Positions 38,888 through 52,357 are shown, counted from the first letter of the stretch. The stretch: 64,000 bases of DNA from Rhopalosiphum padi (GCF_020882245.1 NC_083599.1:4402001-4466000), one strand, 5' to 3'. Program-made: numbers and translations. Notes: generated by a model not told the origin, from the sequence alone.

Positions 38888-40921
38888 ATTAGCACGCGCG
38901 CACGAACACTACAACAGCTAATAATACAGTTATTAAACTTTATTACACGCTTATCACTTAAATTTTGCCAAGGTCATGGGTCAGGTTACTCTTGAGATAA
39001 TTTTATTTATACCTAATTTGTATATTATTCCTATCTCAATATACGTGCAAACATATTTATACGTAGCAATCTATATATTTATGAATATTTACAGTAGACA
39101 AAACACACTGGTCGAGGATTCAGCAAAAAAATTAAAAATATGAGCGCAAAGACTTGGAATCCTCTTTACGTAAAACGAATGGTCATTTTTACATTTGGTG
39201 ATGTTTTTATTTTATATCGCTATGATCAAACTATTGCACATAGATTTGAGTGTTTTTCGTTTCGGGCGCCAGGTATAGTAAGGTTGACGAAGTCGGGTGT
39301 ATAAGTGTTTTTTTTTTTTTTTTAAATCGAATATTCCACTAGAAAGTGCAAGCGGCAGTTAAAAATCGTGTTCTACAGGCAATATCAGATACAAAATGCG
39401 ATGCTCGCATATGTCCATTTGTCGTTGTTTTCCAGATTATAAACGTGTAATAAATAGTAATATTTTGATTATTAGATTTATCTATTGAAAAAATACCATA
39501 ACAATTGATAGTTACTAGAAAATAGCAATTTACATTATGGTGTGTGGGCGTGTGGCTAAATAGTTTATTATAATTTTACGATTAAAATTCACAACAAAAT
39601 AAAAGATAAAAAATACACTTGAATGAGATACCAAAAAGCCAAAAAAATTATGTGCATCAACGTCAAGTGTCAAACAACACCACCCCATATAGAAAATCGA
39701 TAGTTTTTGTCATGCAATATATTTAATATGACATTTCTATGAATTTGTGTTATAATATGACGTCAAACCCTCATTTTACAGATTACACCAAGTGAGATTT
39801 AACCAACACCCGCCGGCACTTGCCTCGTCTAAATTCGAATTTTTTACTTTTTAATTTTTATAAGTCATATGTATGACTTTGTATTCGTACCAAACCCTCG
39901 TTTTAAAAACAACATCTGAGTAGTCAAGTACAAATTCGTCTAGGTACTTGATTAAAAAAAAATAATAATAATAATATTTTCATTATACATTATATTTTAT
40001 GTTATTATTAAAATATTAATAAATTAAAAAAAAACTGTTCAATAATTTAATAAACTACAAGCTATGTCGAGTTTACATGTCATGACATGGTGACCTCTTT
40101 GTAGTCATGGTGCTCAAAATTAAAATTATTACTAGTTGACGAGTCGGTTAAATCAACCCTTTATTTGTTTGTTTTATAACTCAATTAACCGGACTTGGTA
40201 TTATAATGACGATATTGACCATAACAATTTATGACAAATGGTATATAGGCACTGTATACTAAATGTTACGTTGCATACCAAAAACGACAAAAACTACCTT
40301 TTTATTATTAGGTCGAGGTGTTATAAAAACACTTGGAAAAATACAAGTTATATACCTAGAATGGTAATTATAATAGTGGTATTAACGTTTTATTGTGTGA
40401 TACTTCAAGACTTGGAGTTTATAGCGATTAATTTAAATATTCAATAGAATTTGTTTAATTTAGTAATGTCAGTATTAAACATCAATTTAATTTTGTATAA
40501 ATGTTTTTTATATTGTTCCTTTTGTTTAGAGCTTTAATATAATAAACACATTAACATTTATTCATTAGACTGTACAAATATGCCAACCATGTTAGTATAT
40601 TGAACACATTACACACCATTTAATTTTTTCATTATTCACGCGCAGTATATTACCACTTGTGATGTGTTTGTGAGTTTCTGTCACATTGTCCTATTCCAAA
40701 AACAAAAATAAATTATAACACACGAAAACGTTTCAAATCTCTAGTGATTAAAAGTTTTAACGAAAAACGTCTAGAAAAAAAAAGTGATTTAGGGCTGAGG
40801 CTTGAGAGTTTAAAGTAGTAATGTACATTATTAATATTATATAAACCAAATTTGGCTACACAAAACAATACGATTCGAGTTTAAAAAAAAAAAAAAAACA
40901 CTTCACACAGACAATTCAATA
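38888..40921. other. Noncoding stretch upstream of the 38.6-kb ORF
   Basis: AT-rich, with a T run at about 39308-39323. The first 100 bp (38888-38990) would hold the promoter and 5' leader if the minus-strand ORF at 38585-38887 is expressed; I see no clear TATA box there. No other gene recognised. Confidence 0.4.
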
Positions 40922-42214
40922 ATGACAGACTTTCGAAAAACGAGTGAAAAATTTAAGGCGTGTCGAATGGACAGTTCTCGCGCAGTAAGTGTTGAAAAAT
41001 ATATCCAACAGCGTTTTCAGTCAAAATGCGTTTGCGCCAATGACCAATACGATTATTGTAATACGTTCGGGCTAAATTAGCGCAAATCCACAGGTATGAT
41101 ACAATAAATTACAACGCAATACTGGTAATCGCGGTTACTGCGGTGTAGAAAAACAATCAACGAATTGTAATTTTTCTTTTCTTTTAATCAAAAAACGCTC
41201 GAGCTTTTCGATTTATTTTACTTTTTTTCAAATATAACGGTTAACTTACTTTTCGGAAAACATCCGCAACACAAATAGGTAGAACAAAAAAAAGGTGTTT
41301 TTCAATATATCATTTCATTCCGCGTACACAATAATAATAATAACAATAATAATAATATTACACAAAAGCCTTTATCGTATTGACCGTTCGGCGGCGGTAC
41401 AGTGTGCCGAGGTAGGTCGTATTATTCGTCGTTATAACAAAACAATTATTTAATACGCCGATTGCCGCAGATCGAATGTCAAGTCGATGCCCCGAGAGGC
41501 TTCTCGGAGAACTCAGTTTTCGTATTCCTATAGTGAGACTGGGCTTCAGTGTAATTTTTATAAACCCACCAATATAATATATCTAACTTTTCCGGGAATG
41601 CCCCACTTTTAAGGACGATGCATAACGTGAATAATCATCATAGGCTATTGAACCATGATTAGTACGAAGGCTGACATTAAAAAAAAATCATGTTTCATAT
41701 TATCATTAACACCGTGTTTTATTTAATTATTTATTATTATTGTTTTTTCTTCTCTCTAATATTAAAGTCAGTATGAGTTATATGCATCTTATAATGATAT
41801 GTTGATATAATATGTTTTTATCTGTTGTTATCTATGTATTTCTTGTCTGTTGATTTCGTAAAAGCCGTCTCGCGTTGATTATAATAAAATATATAAATAA
41901 ATATAAATTATTATATTGTGCACTAGTACACCGCCGCCGCCCTTATGCCTCGCCTCGCCGCGTACCGTAACATTATTATTAATATACCTTACACTTAAAC
42001 GTTTAACTACAGAACATTGGTTTTTGGTAGGCTTTGTGTTCCGTGTCGCTGCAGTTGTACTGCGTAGGTAGGTTGGCCGAACACGTTTAACTCCACAGCC
42101 ATTACAACCACAACTACTATATTATATTGAGTATTTATTTAGTAAAAAAAAATGTTTTGAGAAATTTTAAATTTTAGAATATACTAGAAATGTTCTACTT
42201 TTTCTACTTTGTTA
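40922..42214. other. GC-richer interval with a possible first exon
   Basis: CpG content is raised around 41.0-41.6 and 41.9-42.1 kb. An ATG at 40922 opens 21 codons (MTDFRKTSEKFKACRMDSSR...) that run directly into a good splice donor, GCA|GTAAGT (GT at 40985). This could be a first coding exon on the plus strand, but 21 codons with a donor can occur by chance and no downstream exon is identified. An imperfect (AAT)n tract lies at 41329-41357. Confidence 0.25.
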
Positions 42215-42264
42215 AGGGAGGGGGGTTTGAACCCCCTAAACCCTCCCCGTACCCTACGGTCCTG
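42215..42264. mobile_element. Solitary GC-rich transposon end
   Basis: Read inverted, the stretch begins CAGGACCGTAGGGTACGGGG and continues with a GGGTTTAGGGGG / CCCCCCTCCC near-palindrome around GGGGGTTTGAACCCCC (42221-42236). A CAG start, a GTAGGGTAC word and a C/G-rich subterminal hairpin resemble hAT-type MITE ends that are common in hemipteran DNA. No partner end was found upstream within about 1 kb. Confidence 0.35.
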
Positions 42265-42915
42265 GTCACAATATAATATTAGGAGCCTTGTATTAGTTTT
42301 CCAGTCTTTTTGACCTAACGAATGCAATTTTATTGACAATTAAAAAAAAAAAGAAAAAAAGCTCTGATCAGTAAACTTTTTTCGGCCAAATGGGATATTT
42401 GTTATCAATCCGAATACACAACTGGTTTTTTTGTCGTCGGGAAAGTGGGATTCGGCGAAATGGGATGAAACCATTATTACAACTACGGCTCGTCACCGCT
42501 CGCCTGCAAACCGTACGCGGACCCTTTCCGGCGCAGATTAAAATATAATATACACCGCTAAGCGAACAACTACGCCGCGGCCGATTCGTAACTAATCACG
42601 CTCCAATTGCCGTTGTTGTTCCATACCGTGTACTCGTGTATAATAATAATAATAATATGATATCGTATAATATCATAATAATATAATGTCGTAACGTTGT
42701 TTTACGCGGTCGATGGTCGGCGGTAGAACGAAATTTGCGTATAAATTCAACGGGACAGAGTAAAATATTTACTTGGGGGGGGGGGGGGACGCGGGCGACG
42801 ATATTCGGACGGAGGATTAAATTATTGTTTTATCATTACACGTCTCGAATTCTAAAAAAAAAAAACGCTTTTTCGGAAACGACCATTGAATAGATTGAAA
42901 AAAATGAGTTGGTTT
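42265..42915. other. CpG-richer noncoding interval
   Basis: Includes a short ATA tract near 42640-42655 and a run of 14 G at 42775-42788. No gene recognised. The last 8 bp (42908-42915) are the left copy of the target duplication of the adjoining transposon. Confidence 0.5.
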
Positions 42916-43783
42916 CATAGGCGCCCGGAGAGGGGAGGCAAGCTGCGGAATTTCCCCCTCAGGTTTTTTCAAAATTATTTCTTAATTTAATGTTTTAAGA
43001 TAAATTCACTATACAATAATCAGCCGTAAAAAAATAAATACATACTTATTAGAGTGGTCCTTATTTTTTAAACTTAATTAAACTTAGTCCGTACCCGCTA
43101 GATTTGTTAAGTAATAAGAGAAAGTAATTGGGGCAAAATTTTGAAGGCATTACTGCCCTTCTTGTTCCGACTTAGGGTTGAAAAATGGCAAAAGGGGGTA
43201 GTTTAGCTGCATTTCAAATTTACGTATAAAACTATAGCACTTAGCATAAAAATGTATACGATCTTAATTATAGAGATTAATAATATCTATAAAATAATAA
43301 TGAAACAATACATTTTTCGTAAATTCATTATTTTTCAAGCAAATATTAATAAAATTATTTTTTGACAAAATCGATTTTTACAGTTATTTTAATATGTTTA
43401 ACGATTAATAATTGGAGTCAACGTAAAATATATAGAGTAAAAATTAAACTAAATTAAATTTTCTTAAAAAAAGTTATTATTAACAATTTCTTTATAGATT
43501 AGCTGTTTTATGATAACAGTCAGTTTTATGTAATTAAAAACTCAGAAAACGCACTTTTTCTTCTTTTTATATAGTATATATTATATATATATATACGACA
43601 AATCGAAAGTGCTTATAATATGAATAATAGGTAACCATTACAAAAACATTAGATTCGATTATTTGCTGTCGATTGATAATTATATAGTGTATACACTGTA
43701 TATCTTGTAAAACTATAATATTTCTCCTAAAATCCTAACATTGCACCCCCCCACCCCTAGAAAAATGTCTGCAGACGCCTATG
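42916..43783. mobile_element. hAT-like nonautonomous element, 868 bp, TSD GTTGGTTT
   Basis: The ends read CATAGGCGCCCGGAG and, inverted, CATAGGCGTCTGCAG, agreeing at 12 of 15 positions. The 8 bp on each side are identical: GTTGGTTT at 42908-42915 and again at 43784-43791. An 8-bp duplication with CA...TG ends points to a hAT-type transposase. Subterminal G-rich (GGAGAGGGGAGG) and C-rich (CCCCCCCACCCC) stretches mirror each other. The interior is AT-rich with no transposase frame, so the element depends on an unseen autonomous relative. Confidence 0.8.
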
Positions 43784-43791
43784 GTTGGTTT

Positions 43792-45849
43792 GTGTTAGGT
43801 ATACATAATATTATCATAGTTTTTAGTATGATATTATTATATCGATATTCAATCTCATATTATAATATAAATATACAAAACGACGTATCGGACGATTGTC
43901 TTTGATCCGATGATCCGACAGTGACCATAATATCACGTCTATCATATTATTATACAGAATTAACGGATATCTTACAAATGCCATGTGCGATATGATTTCG
44001 ATAAAAGCTTTATGTAATTTGTTTAAATAGTCCATCTTGGGACTAAAATTAGCCCCGCCGTTTGTATGATATGTTTGCGTTAAAACCACCACGTAGGTCG
44101 TGTAATTTATCAAATGTATTTTTAAAGGAAAAATTATATTTAAACGTAAACGTAAAATAAATTATTATTTTGCTTGCATTACTGTTTTAGATTTTCCGTT
44201 CCCAGTAAAAAAAAAAAGTCGCTCAAATCACACGCTTTAAATTCGGCGTACTATTTAGATTTTACACTTCTCAGTACGAATGTATGTGCGTGTACATTGT
44301 TCATATTATTATTTTAGCGTTTCACTCAACTGTCGTCGGTATACTGTACGGTTTTACGTCACGGGACACGAAATATAAAACATGTCGGTCGGGTTTAAAG
44401 TGAGTTCAACTCGGTGGGTTAGGCAAGTATTATAGGTATAACGTCTATTATTCAAACGACTGCGTTAAGTACGCGTCATATTTTATATGTGTATATACAG
44501 TCTGCTTTTTATCGGATTACTTCTCATCATCGTCTCGAACGCCGCCGACTCGCTACTTTGGCCGTTTGACATTTTTCCTGCTTTAAATATGTACTAATCG
44601 GTGCGTTTTAAACTCATGAATATTCCCGCATATAGTCGTAAAAACAATTTGAGGCATTTATTAATGCAAGACAACCTAAACCAAACCGAGACGCCTTTGG
44701 GCGAAGTTTCAACAATATTTTCTGTCCTTATTAGCTCCGAAAGCTGATTACTACGCAAAGCTTTCTCGATAGACTTGAATGTTTAATATCAAATCATATT
44801 CATATTTCAAGTTTAACGTATGTTTAATGCACATTTTTTCCATACAACACAATCCGCTTAATGATTAAATTTTGATTTGCGGTTAATTATTCATCTCCCG
44901 TTTCGATATGTTCCCGGTTGACTAGAAGGAAAAAGTAATTTCATTATTAACTGCAATATATTTATCGTGCTTATTAAATTCTTTATTCATAAAACCCTCC
45001 GTTTTTTTTTTCTTTGTATACAATTTAAAAAGTTTATGGACCTGAATACAACCGTCGTTTTGCCAATTTTAATATTACTTTATAAGCTGTTTTGAAAATA
45101 ATTTTGATAAGACTATATCATTGAATCGCAGTAAAGATTACGAAATAGAAGACAAAATATGGCTACGCGTATTACAATACATTTTAACAATATGAAACGA
45201 TTTTTTTGTACAAGCAGCCACAGAATGTATATTAAAATAAAAAGGGACATAACTTTGAAAGTTTTAATTACGCTATAATGATAAAAAAAAAAAAAAAAAA
45301 CATCTTTGATAGTGTTTTTTTTATGCATGTCATAAAAAATATGAAAATATATTTTCAGTAAAAATGAAAATTGTCATTTACGAGTTTTGTTTTAATACGA
45401 TAACTATTTTCGACTAAGAGTAATTAACGGCGTTGTTAATTAATTAATAAACTACCCTTAAACAGTTATTTGATTATGTTATTTTTTCTATAGTGAATAT
45501 AGGTGCTCGAGAATAAGTTTTGTGATCTAGACTCACGCTTTGGATTTATTTTACGGTAAAGATTACATCCGTTACTAATTACATGTTTGCGTCTAGTCCC
45601 GTGACGCCCGAGGATAGAGTCTATTTTTTTATGACGTGAACGTGTTATACACAGGTCAGAGAACAATGTTTGTGGTAACGTGATAAGAGCACTAACAAGT
45701 AAAACACTCATGAATTGAACTGAAATAATAAAATAGTATCCTTAACTAATAGTTCAAGTCCTCTGTATCTAATTAAATTATGAATAAATAATTACACAAA
45801 TAAAAAGTTTGATTTTGATATATTTTAATATTATCATAATGTTTTTTTT
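43792..45849. other. Noncoding stretch, CpG-richer at 44.2-44.6 kb
   Basis: No recognisable gene. A 96-codon minus-strand frame at 43823-44113 and an 81-codon one at 45466-45711 have no known domain. An 18-base A run lies at about 45283-45300. Confidence 0.5.
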
Positions 45850-46680
45850 CTTTTCGTCACTCCAAATCATTCAGACTCTTTGCCACAATCACCATTTTTC
45901 TTTATCATTCCCAATCAACAACCACCCCATTTTATAATGCTTCTGCCTAATATTACCATATAATCTTTTTAACTTTTTTGAGACTGTAGTCTATCGATAT
46001 TTTCCCTAGAAGACAAAGCGGACCTTTGCTCACATATACCCATTTTATAATTTCCTCAATTATTCTACCTGCGCCCTTCGCTCGCAACTCGCCAAGTCCA
46101 TTACTGTTTTAATCCATTTTTGCATGCGTAATATAGCGCAACGGTATGGACCATAACCTATATAGTGATAAACTGTATATTTTATTGAGTACTGATACCA
46201 TAGTCTTGATTTAAGAATTGTTTTTAAAACAAATAAAAACATTTTACCCCCTCGATATCAATTATATGTGTTCTATTCCGAATATCTCAGTACACCTATG
46301 TACTTAAAAGCGTTTACTCTTTCAAACGCCATAATTTCTACAAGTAAGCTTTGCTACTATAGAGGATTTTTTCATGCGAGTACGTATCAAGAACTTCGTA
46401 TTGATTTGTAGTCAGACCCATCTACTTACTCTCCGATATGAGAAAACGAGTCATTATCCGTAGATATCCTTCTGATTTCGCTAACGCCACGACATCGTCT
46501 GCGTACGTCACTAGTTTAATTAATTTTTGACGTTGAAATTTGATTCCTATGTCGGTGTTAAGTACTCTTCTGCCTGCTACTTCCGACGTAATATTGAACA
46601 AAATTAGAGATAAAACGAGATACAGCCCCTTGTGTCAGTTCTGTCTTAACTATAAATTATTTTTACAAATGACCGTTAAC
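45850..46680 (-). pseudogene. Decayed non-LTR retrotransposon reverse transcriptase, YADD retained
   Basis: Reading on the minus strand from about 46650, VKTELTQG-like sequence is followed by LILFNITSEVAGRRVLNTDI, then KLIKLVTYADDVVALAKSEG. That is the catalytic palm of a non-LTR reverse transcriptase, with the YADD box intact (codons at 46494-46505). After it come MTRFLISE and MGLTTNQ, then an FKYIGVLRYS-like segment near 46300, KTILKSRLWYQYS (46200), and WIKTVMDL and later motifs down to about 45870. Stops and shifts separate the pieces, so the copy is dead. An A-rich tract on the minus strand near 45841-45857 may be the remains of the 3' tail. Confidence 0.65.
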
Positions 46681-49600
46681 TGAGCAGCGGTACTCAAAAA
46701 TTTAGATACCTGTTCTTATCAACTTTATACGCTTTGACGGTACACTAAATTTTTCATTTTACTCAATCACTCGAAACCTAATATAAAGCTGAGCGCCTTC
46801 TCGGTGTGTTTTTTTTTTGTAATGTTATGGGTTTTATTTTCAGGGCCGTGCGATATTCTATAATACTATTAATACTGTGTCATAATCACGTATCCACACA
46901 TATACAAATAATAAATCATTATTGAAAATTCAATTAAAACTTTTTTATCTAATTAAATTTTAAACAGATTAATCTTTTAGTTTTCATTGTTTTTATGTAT
47001 TATAAAAAAATAATGATAAATAATACTACATATTCAAGACATATAATACGTACAATATGATGTGCAAAACAATTATAGTATATATCACATTGCATTTTTA
47101 TTATCCAATTGCAGATTTATACTTGGCGTATTCAATTCAACACATAATACTGTTTTATATATTAGTTGAAGATATTATTGAGTATTTTTAGAGAGACACG
47201 GTAATGTAGTAAAAAATATTTATTCGATCAAAGTTTATTCATTTTGGAAAAATCGTTTGATTTTTTTTAAAGTGGATTTGTATACGAATTGTACTCGTAA
47301 TAAAATATTATATTATATTATGTTTGTCGTTTATATGTATATACTATGTTACAATGGATATGATATTTTACAATTACTATGTTGTATTTTTTTTTAACAT
47401 CATTGTTTTTACGATATGCCCGACACACGCAACCAATACAATATTGCTACTTTGATCGGTTAAATATTAAATTTTACTTTATCTATTACTCGTACGGAGC
47501 ATTCATTTGGATATAAAAACGCAATCATATCATATTCTATTCAAATAAGAAACAAATTATAAATGGTATTTATTTTACACGAGATTCACACTCGTGTACA
47601 TATAAACACATGCAACAAACTACATGCAACTACGTACATTAATCATTGTTGTATTATACTATAAAATATATAACATATTGGTATGCTTCATAATATTCTG
47701 TTAAATGAGAAAAACTTCAGTCATTAAAATTGTTGTTAAATTTTCTCGAATAATAGTAAATAAACAAATTATAAGTTCTCGAGGAATTTGTGTTAATTTA
47801 ATTTAACTTTTTGTCGTAATTAAATTTAATGTTAATATTAGTGTTGAATAATATTAATATTCAGAAATCACTCGTTGGCTAATTTTCTTGCGAAAGAGAG
47901 AGAGAGCAGATAAAGAAACCCTTCAACTATTTTAACAACGCACTTCAATAATATGTGATATTATGTTAATATTTTGTTCTACGAATGTTTTTGTTTGCTA
48001 ATACGTATATAGTAATCTTACAGGTTTTCTGAGTTTACGGTGAATATATATTATGCGGAGAAATAGAAACTTATTCGGTATATCTTAAGACTATTGTAAT
48101 AATCGTCCAACGTCAATAATTATTGTTGTGAAACAATCGTGGACATAATATGATTAAATAAAGCGATTTTCGAAGAAAAAAAAAAATGCTGAAAAAATAG
48201 GTCAATAATATTATGATAACAGTTTACACGGTGACCTTAAAATCTCCGAATATCTTAGTGCTCCGTGTTAAATAATAACGACAACCGACATCATTTTTAT
48301 CAAATATATATTATGGCACTTATTAATCTCGTTGTAAAAACAACGGAATTAACGTGGCTAAAATCTAATAACGAAGGAACAGCCGACGAGATAAAACCGA
48401 AATAAAGAGGATGGTAGCAGCGTGCATATCATTTAGTGTGTTCACCCGTCAATAGACTGCGCGTAAGTAGTAACTTCTCCGAACCACCGAGAACGGACAC
48501 CGGATTTATTTCCAGTCTAAATCATTAAGAATACAGATTTAACAAATTGTGTTCGTTACCGGAATACAATAATTAATGAACCGTCTACGATTGCGATGAG
48601 CGAAAACCAACAACGACCACTATAGTAGTTATCACACGACTCGGAGTGATTGTTTTGAAAACATAATGTAGTCGATTGAAATAATATGCAAAAATGCAAA
48701 CGTATAGTATACGTATGGTATGCAAATTATTATTGATAAGCGAGTGCGAAATATAAATAAAAACATCTCTATACAAGTACCTATAGTACATATTTTGATA
48801 ACGGACAGTTCGAAAAAAAATTAAATTTTCTTGCGTTCTCGAGAGTTACGATTATTTTAACGAAATTTACCATTAGATATACTTAATCTATCCTATTTAC
48901 AGTACCATCACTGCTGGTCGTTACCAACGAAATCCTTTATTTATTTATGATAATCGATTGTTTTTACTTTAATCGTCGTTCGGGAAACCCAATCCTTATT
49001 ATCAAAAACCTTTATCATAATCGTCCGTAATAAAGATAATATTATTGTTATGTACCATAGTAATGTGCATAACATATATTATTATGTTCTTAAATCCTGC
49101 GAATGTCCTAAAAAGCCTATACGAAATCGTAAGTGCCCATTAAATTGTCAACGACATTAAATCATAATTTATGTATGGAATATAATCTATCGCTATCCAA
49201 CTACGGTTGTGACGGACAAGCGTGTAATATTGTGTTTGTCGGTAATTGCGTTTCGTTAACTATTTGATACGTTTATTTGAACTCGAATTAGGCAATGGCG
49301 TAATAAGCCAGCCCGACAACGAACAGAGTGTTGTAATGTCGCCAGTGTGTCCTGAATTGCATATTATATTTTAATTTTTTAACCTGATGTAACACAATTC
49401 GAAAAAATAAAATAAACAGAACAACAACACGGCGATTTCTGGTTTTTTTTTTTTAATACGACGTCTTTTGTCATTTTATGCCAGCCACTTACACACTGTT
49501 TTCGTCCAGGTCTCGCCTTAATTAAACTCGTGTTTAAGCTATTTTTGTTTTTTTTTTTATACGTTCTGCGATATTAACGCACGAAATACTATTGTATTAC

Positions 49601-50471
49601 TTGTCCTAGTGCCTACACATATTTTTAAACGATTTCCGACGCATTTCAGCAGAACCGATGGCGATCGATCAGATTCGAAAAGTAAATAAATCCGTAAGAT
49701 GTATTTAAAATCAAATAGTTTTTGGATTTACGTTTGTGTGCGACATAACGACATTACGTTATGTCATATTTATATAAAATAAAATAGGACCCATGATTTT
49801 ATTACAGTGATTTGAAATACCAGAGAATAGCGCTAAAATTAACACTAAATGTATTAGAAAATTGCACATGACGTGCAATGGTTATTTTACAGATGACCAA
49901 ACTCAAATCATACCACACAATACGTATAGATTTTAAAATACATAAATCAATTTACATTTTAAAGGGGTTCGCGTTCAAACAGAGTCTTTTAAACTTAGTT
50001 TTTCAACGCGAATCGCAATGAATGATATTTAATGATATATAAATATATATATATTATATTGTGTTATATCGACTGATTGAACGGATAAAAAGGGCAAAAT
50101 ATCGCGAAAGCTTTCACAATATTCGTGTTTGATATTATATCTGATTTCAAAATAGAATTGTATGTTTTTTTTTATTTTCAACATTTAAAATATGCACATT
50201 ATTATGTTACACCGAACACGTGTTGTACGTCAGCCGAAGACGTTATCCGTGCAAATGATCTGTCTCGCGTTCTTAACCCAAAGTATTGATCCGAATTTAA
50301 ACAGACTAAAATATGTATTATTTAACTCTAGCAATTATTAAAATGTTCGTGTTTCGATAGGACGGGTCGGGTATAATATTAATATACACATAACCGCCGC
50401 CGTCCTTAATATACACTACGTATACGTAAACGCGCAATGCGCATACATAATATAATGATATAATATGCACA
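46681..50471. other. Noncoding stretch
   Basis: AT-rich with moderately CpG-rich parts at 48.3-49.7 kb. A CAGGGCCGTGCG word at 46841 looks like a solitary hAT-type end but has no partner. A short GA tract lies at 47895-47906. No gene or RNA gene recognised. Confidence 0.5.
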
Positions 50472-50518
50472 GCTCTCTCCTCTCACAGCCTCTCTCTCTC
50501 CCTTTCTCTCTCTCTCTA
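50472..50518. promoter_or_regulatory. CT/GA-rich tract (GAGA-type)
   Basis: A 47-bp almost pure CT tract on the plus strand (GAGA on the minus), interrupted by a short CACAG. In insects such tracts bind GAGA-factor proteins at promoters and Polycomb/Trithorax response elements. The tract sits at the left edge of a CpG-richer zone (50.4-51.5 kb). The sequence is seen; regulatory use is inference, and it may simply be a microsatellite. Confidence 0.35.
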
Positions 50519-50866
50519 ATGATCTTCTGAGAAATGCTCATTTGTTGTAAAAATCCCGAGTGTACTTACTTGGTCTATTCTCTCCGCCGGCGTTATATGG
50601 TCGTTTTAATATCGTTCGTTTCATTTACCTATTTTGATAATAATATTATTATCTACACGCTGCAATTAGAGTGTCGAATACATCGGTCCACGGTTCCACC
50701 CTCGTTAACCGGGCGGCGCGTGTGACAGGGGACGGGTCCGTCAACATTGCGTGCATTTATAAACCGTATAATAATAACAGTAATGATATGATATTATTAT
50801 TATTATATAAGTATATTTGTACCTTGGGCCATGCAAATTTTTAACGAAGGGTGAACACTGTGCGCT

Positions 50867-50885
50867 CACACACACACACACACAC
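50867..50885. repeat. (CA)9 microsatellite
   Basis: Nine CA units within an otherwise unremarkable interval; a (TA)n run follows at about 50900-50914. Confidence 0.85.
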
Positions 50886-52247
50886 GCTCTGAGCCTATAT
50901 AATATATATATATATGTATAGTTGATGTTTTGTTTTGTTTTTTTAGCATGCGTTGCATTATACAATTTTTATTCACATCACACCCGCCGCCGGAGCGTAA
51001 CCCTCGGCAAACACAAAAATATTGCAAATCCGTTTCCAGTTATAAAATATGGTCCGCGGATTACACGATGATTATAATTTGATTTAGAGAACGCCGTGAC
51101 AGGCAGGCGTACACGGTTTTTATTGGGCCGCCCCGGGACAAAAGGTTAAATCTCCAGATTTTTTCATCGGCGGGGCAAAAAAAAAAAATAAAACAACACA
51201 AAATATTATAATATAAACACGCACATTCGTATACATATTCAAATGTTCGTGGGTATTATATGTACCTGCTGCTACGCGGGCGAAAAAAATACCGTACGCG
51301 CATACGTTTTGTTTACAGAAAGTGTGTGCACCATGTACATATAATATACGTAGGTGGCGGATAGGTAGGTACTGGTAAAACGTTCGTTTAGCTCGGCTGA
51401 AAGCGGCTGTCAGTCTAAGGCAGCAGTCGAACATATATTTACCGCCTCGGCGGTAATGATAATAAAGTGAAACGGACTGGAAAAAATAATATTTACCATA
51501 CCTTATAATATTACCCCGTCGTGTGTGATGCGAAAAATGAAAGAAGTCTAACGAATTAAATATGTCCGTCGAATATAATGCACACGGATAAAAAATAAAT
51601 TCGTTGAATAAAACGTCGGAAGTAGATAATATTACTTAAAAGCTAAACTTTTGATTCCCTCGTAAAGGAATATTGTATAATACGTTATGTTCGTTGATAT
51701 TCATATATAATACATAATATATAATATGTATAGGCACACATTATTATGACACACTCGGTTGAATGAAACGTAAAAACGAATCGTAGCTATTTCAAAGTAT
51801 TTCCTTTTACCAACCATAACAGTTATTTCAGATTCACGTGTATTATTATAAATAATATATTATGATAGAACATGACATGAATTATACTATTATTCGACCA
51901 ACAGACATTACTCATTAGTAATTAAAAATATACATAAACAAATTTATCATGTATAGTCCATTTAAAATTTTTTGAATAGACTTCACGAAATTAAATTATA
52001 CCAAACCACTATTTTATACATAACGCAGGGCGGTTATTTAATCGAAAACCACTCGTTATTTTGAAATCCATTAATGTTTTACATAATTTCAAGCCAAAAT
52101 AAAACAATTTTTTTTGAAAATTTTATATTTTTAATGCTTTTATCGTTATATATTTTTTTAAATAACACATATTTTTATTTCAAATTCTAAAGTAGAATAT
52201 TTTTCGGAGTATATCAATACATACCAATTTAAATTCGGACGAGTAAT
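50886..52247. other. Noncoding stretch, CpG-rich at its left end
   Basis: 50.95-51.5 kb is CpG-rich (for example cccgccgccggagcg near 50982). A 104-codon minus-strand frame there (51120-51434) has no recognisable domain and includes a run of F/V/A from an A/T tract. The rest is AT-rich. Confidence 0.45.
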
Positions 52248-52357
52248 TTATGAGTTTTAAGTATTAAAAGTTTAGGTAAGCAGAGTGCGTAGGTACGGAG
52301 AAACCCTGCAAAATGTCGGTCCATTACTCTACTTATCTAAACTTTAAATACTCATAA
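52248..52357. repeat. Imperfect inverted repeat (foldback)
   Basis: The left arm (52248-52280, TTATGAGT...AAAGTTTAGGTAAG) and the right arm (52332-52357), read inverted as TTATGAGTATTTAAAGTTTAG then ATAAG, match closely apart from a small insertion in the left arm. A 51-bp GC-richer loop separates them. Weaker inverted similarity around ATTTTTCGG (52198) and CCGAAAAT (about 52402) suggests the repeat extends outward to about 52.2-52.41 kb. It is probably a small foldback MITE whose outer ends have decayed. Confidence 0.5.

Noticed and set aside
42221..42236. GGGGGTTTGAACCCCC as a tRNA T-arm or regulatory palindrome
   Set aside because: No acceptor, D or anticodon arms nearby; it fits the subterminal hairpin of a transposon end better.
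46841..46852. CAGGGCCGTGCG as a transposon terminus
   Set aside because: Only a short word, with no partner end or duplication.
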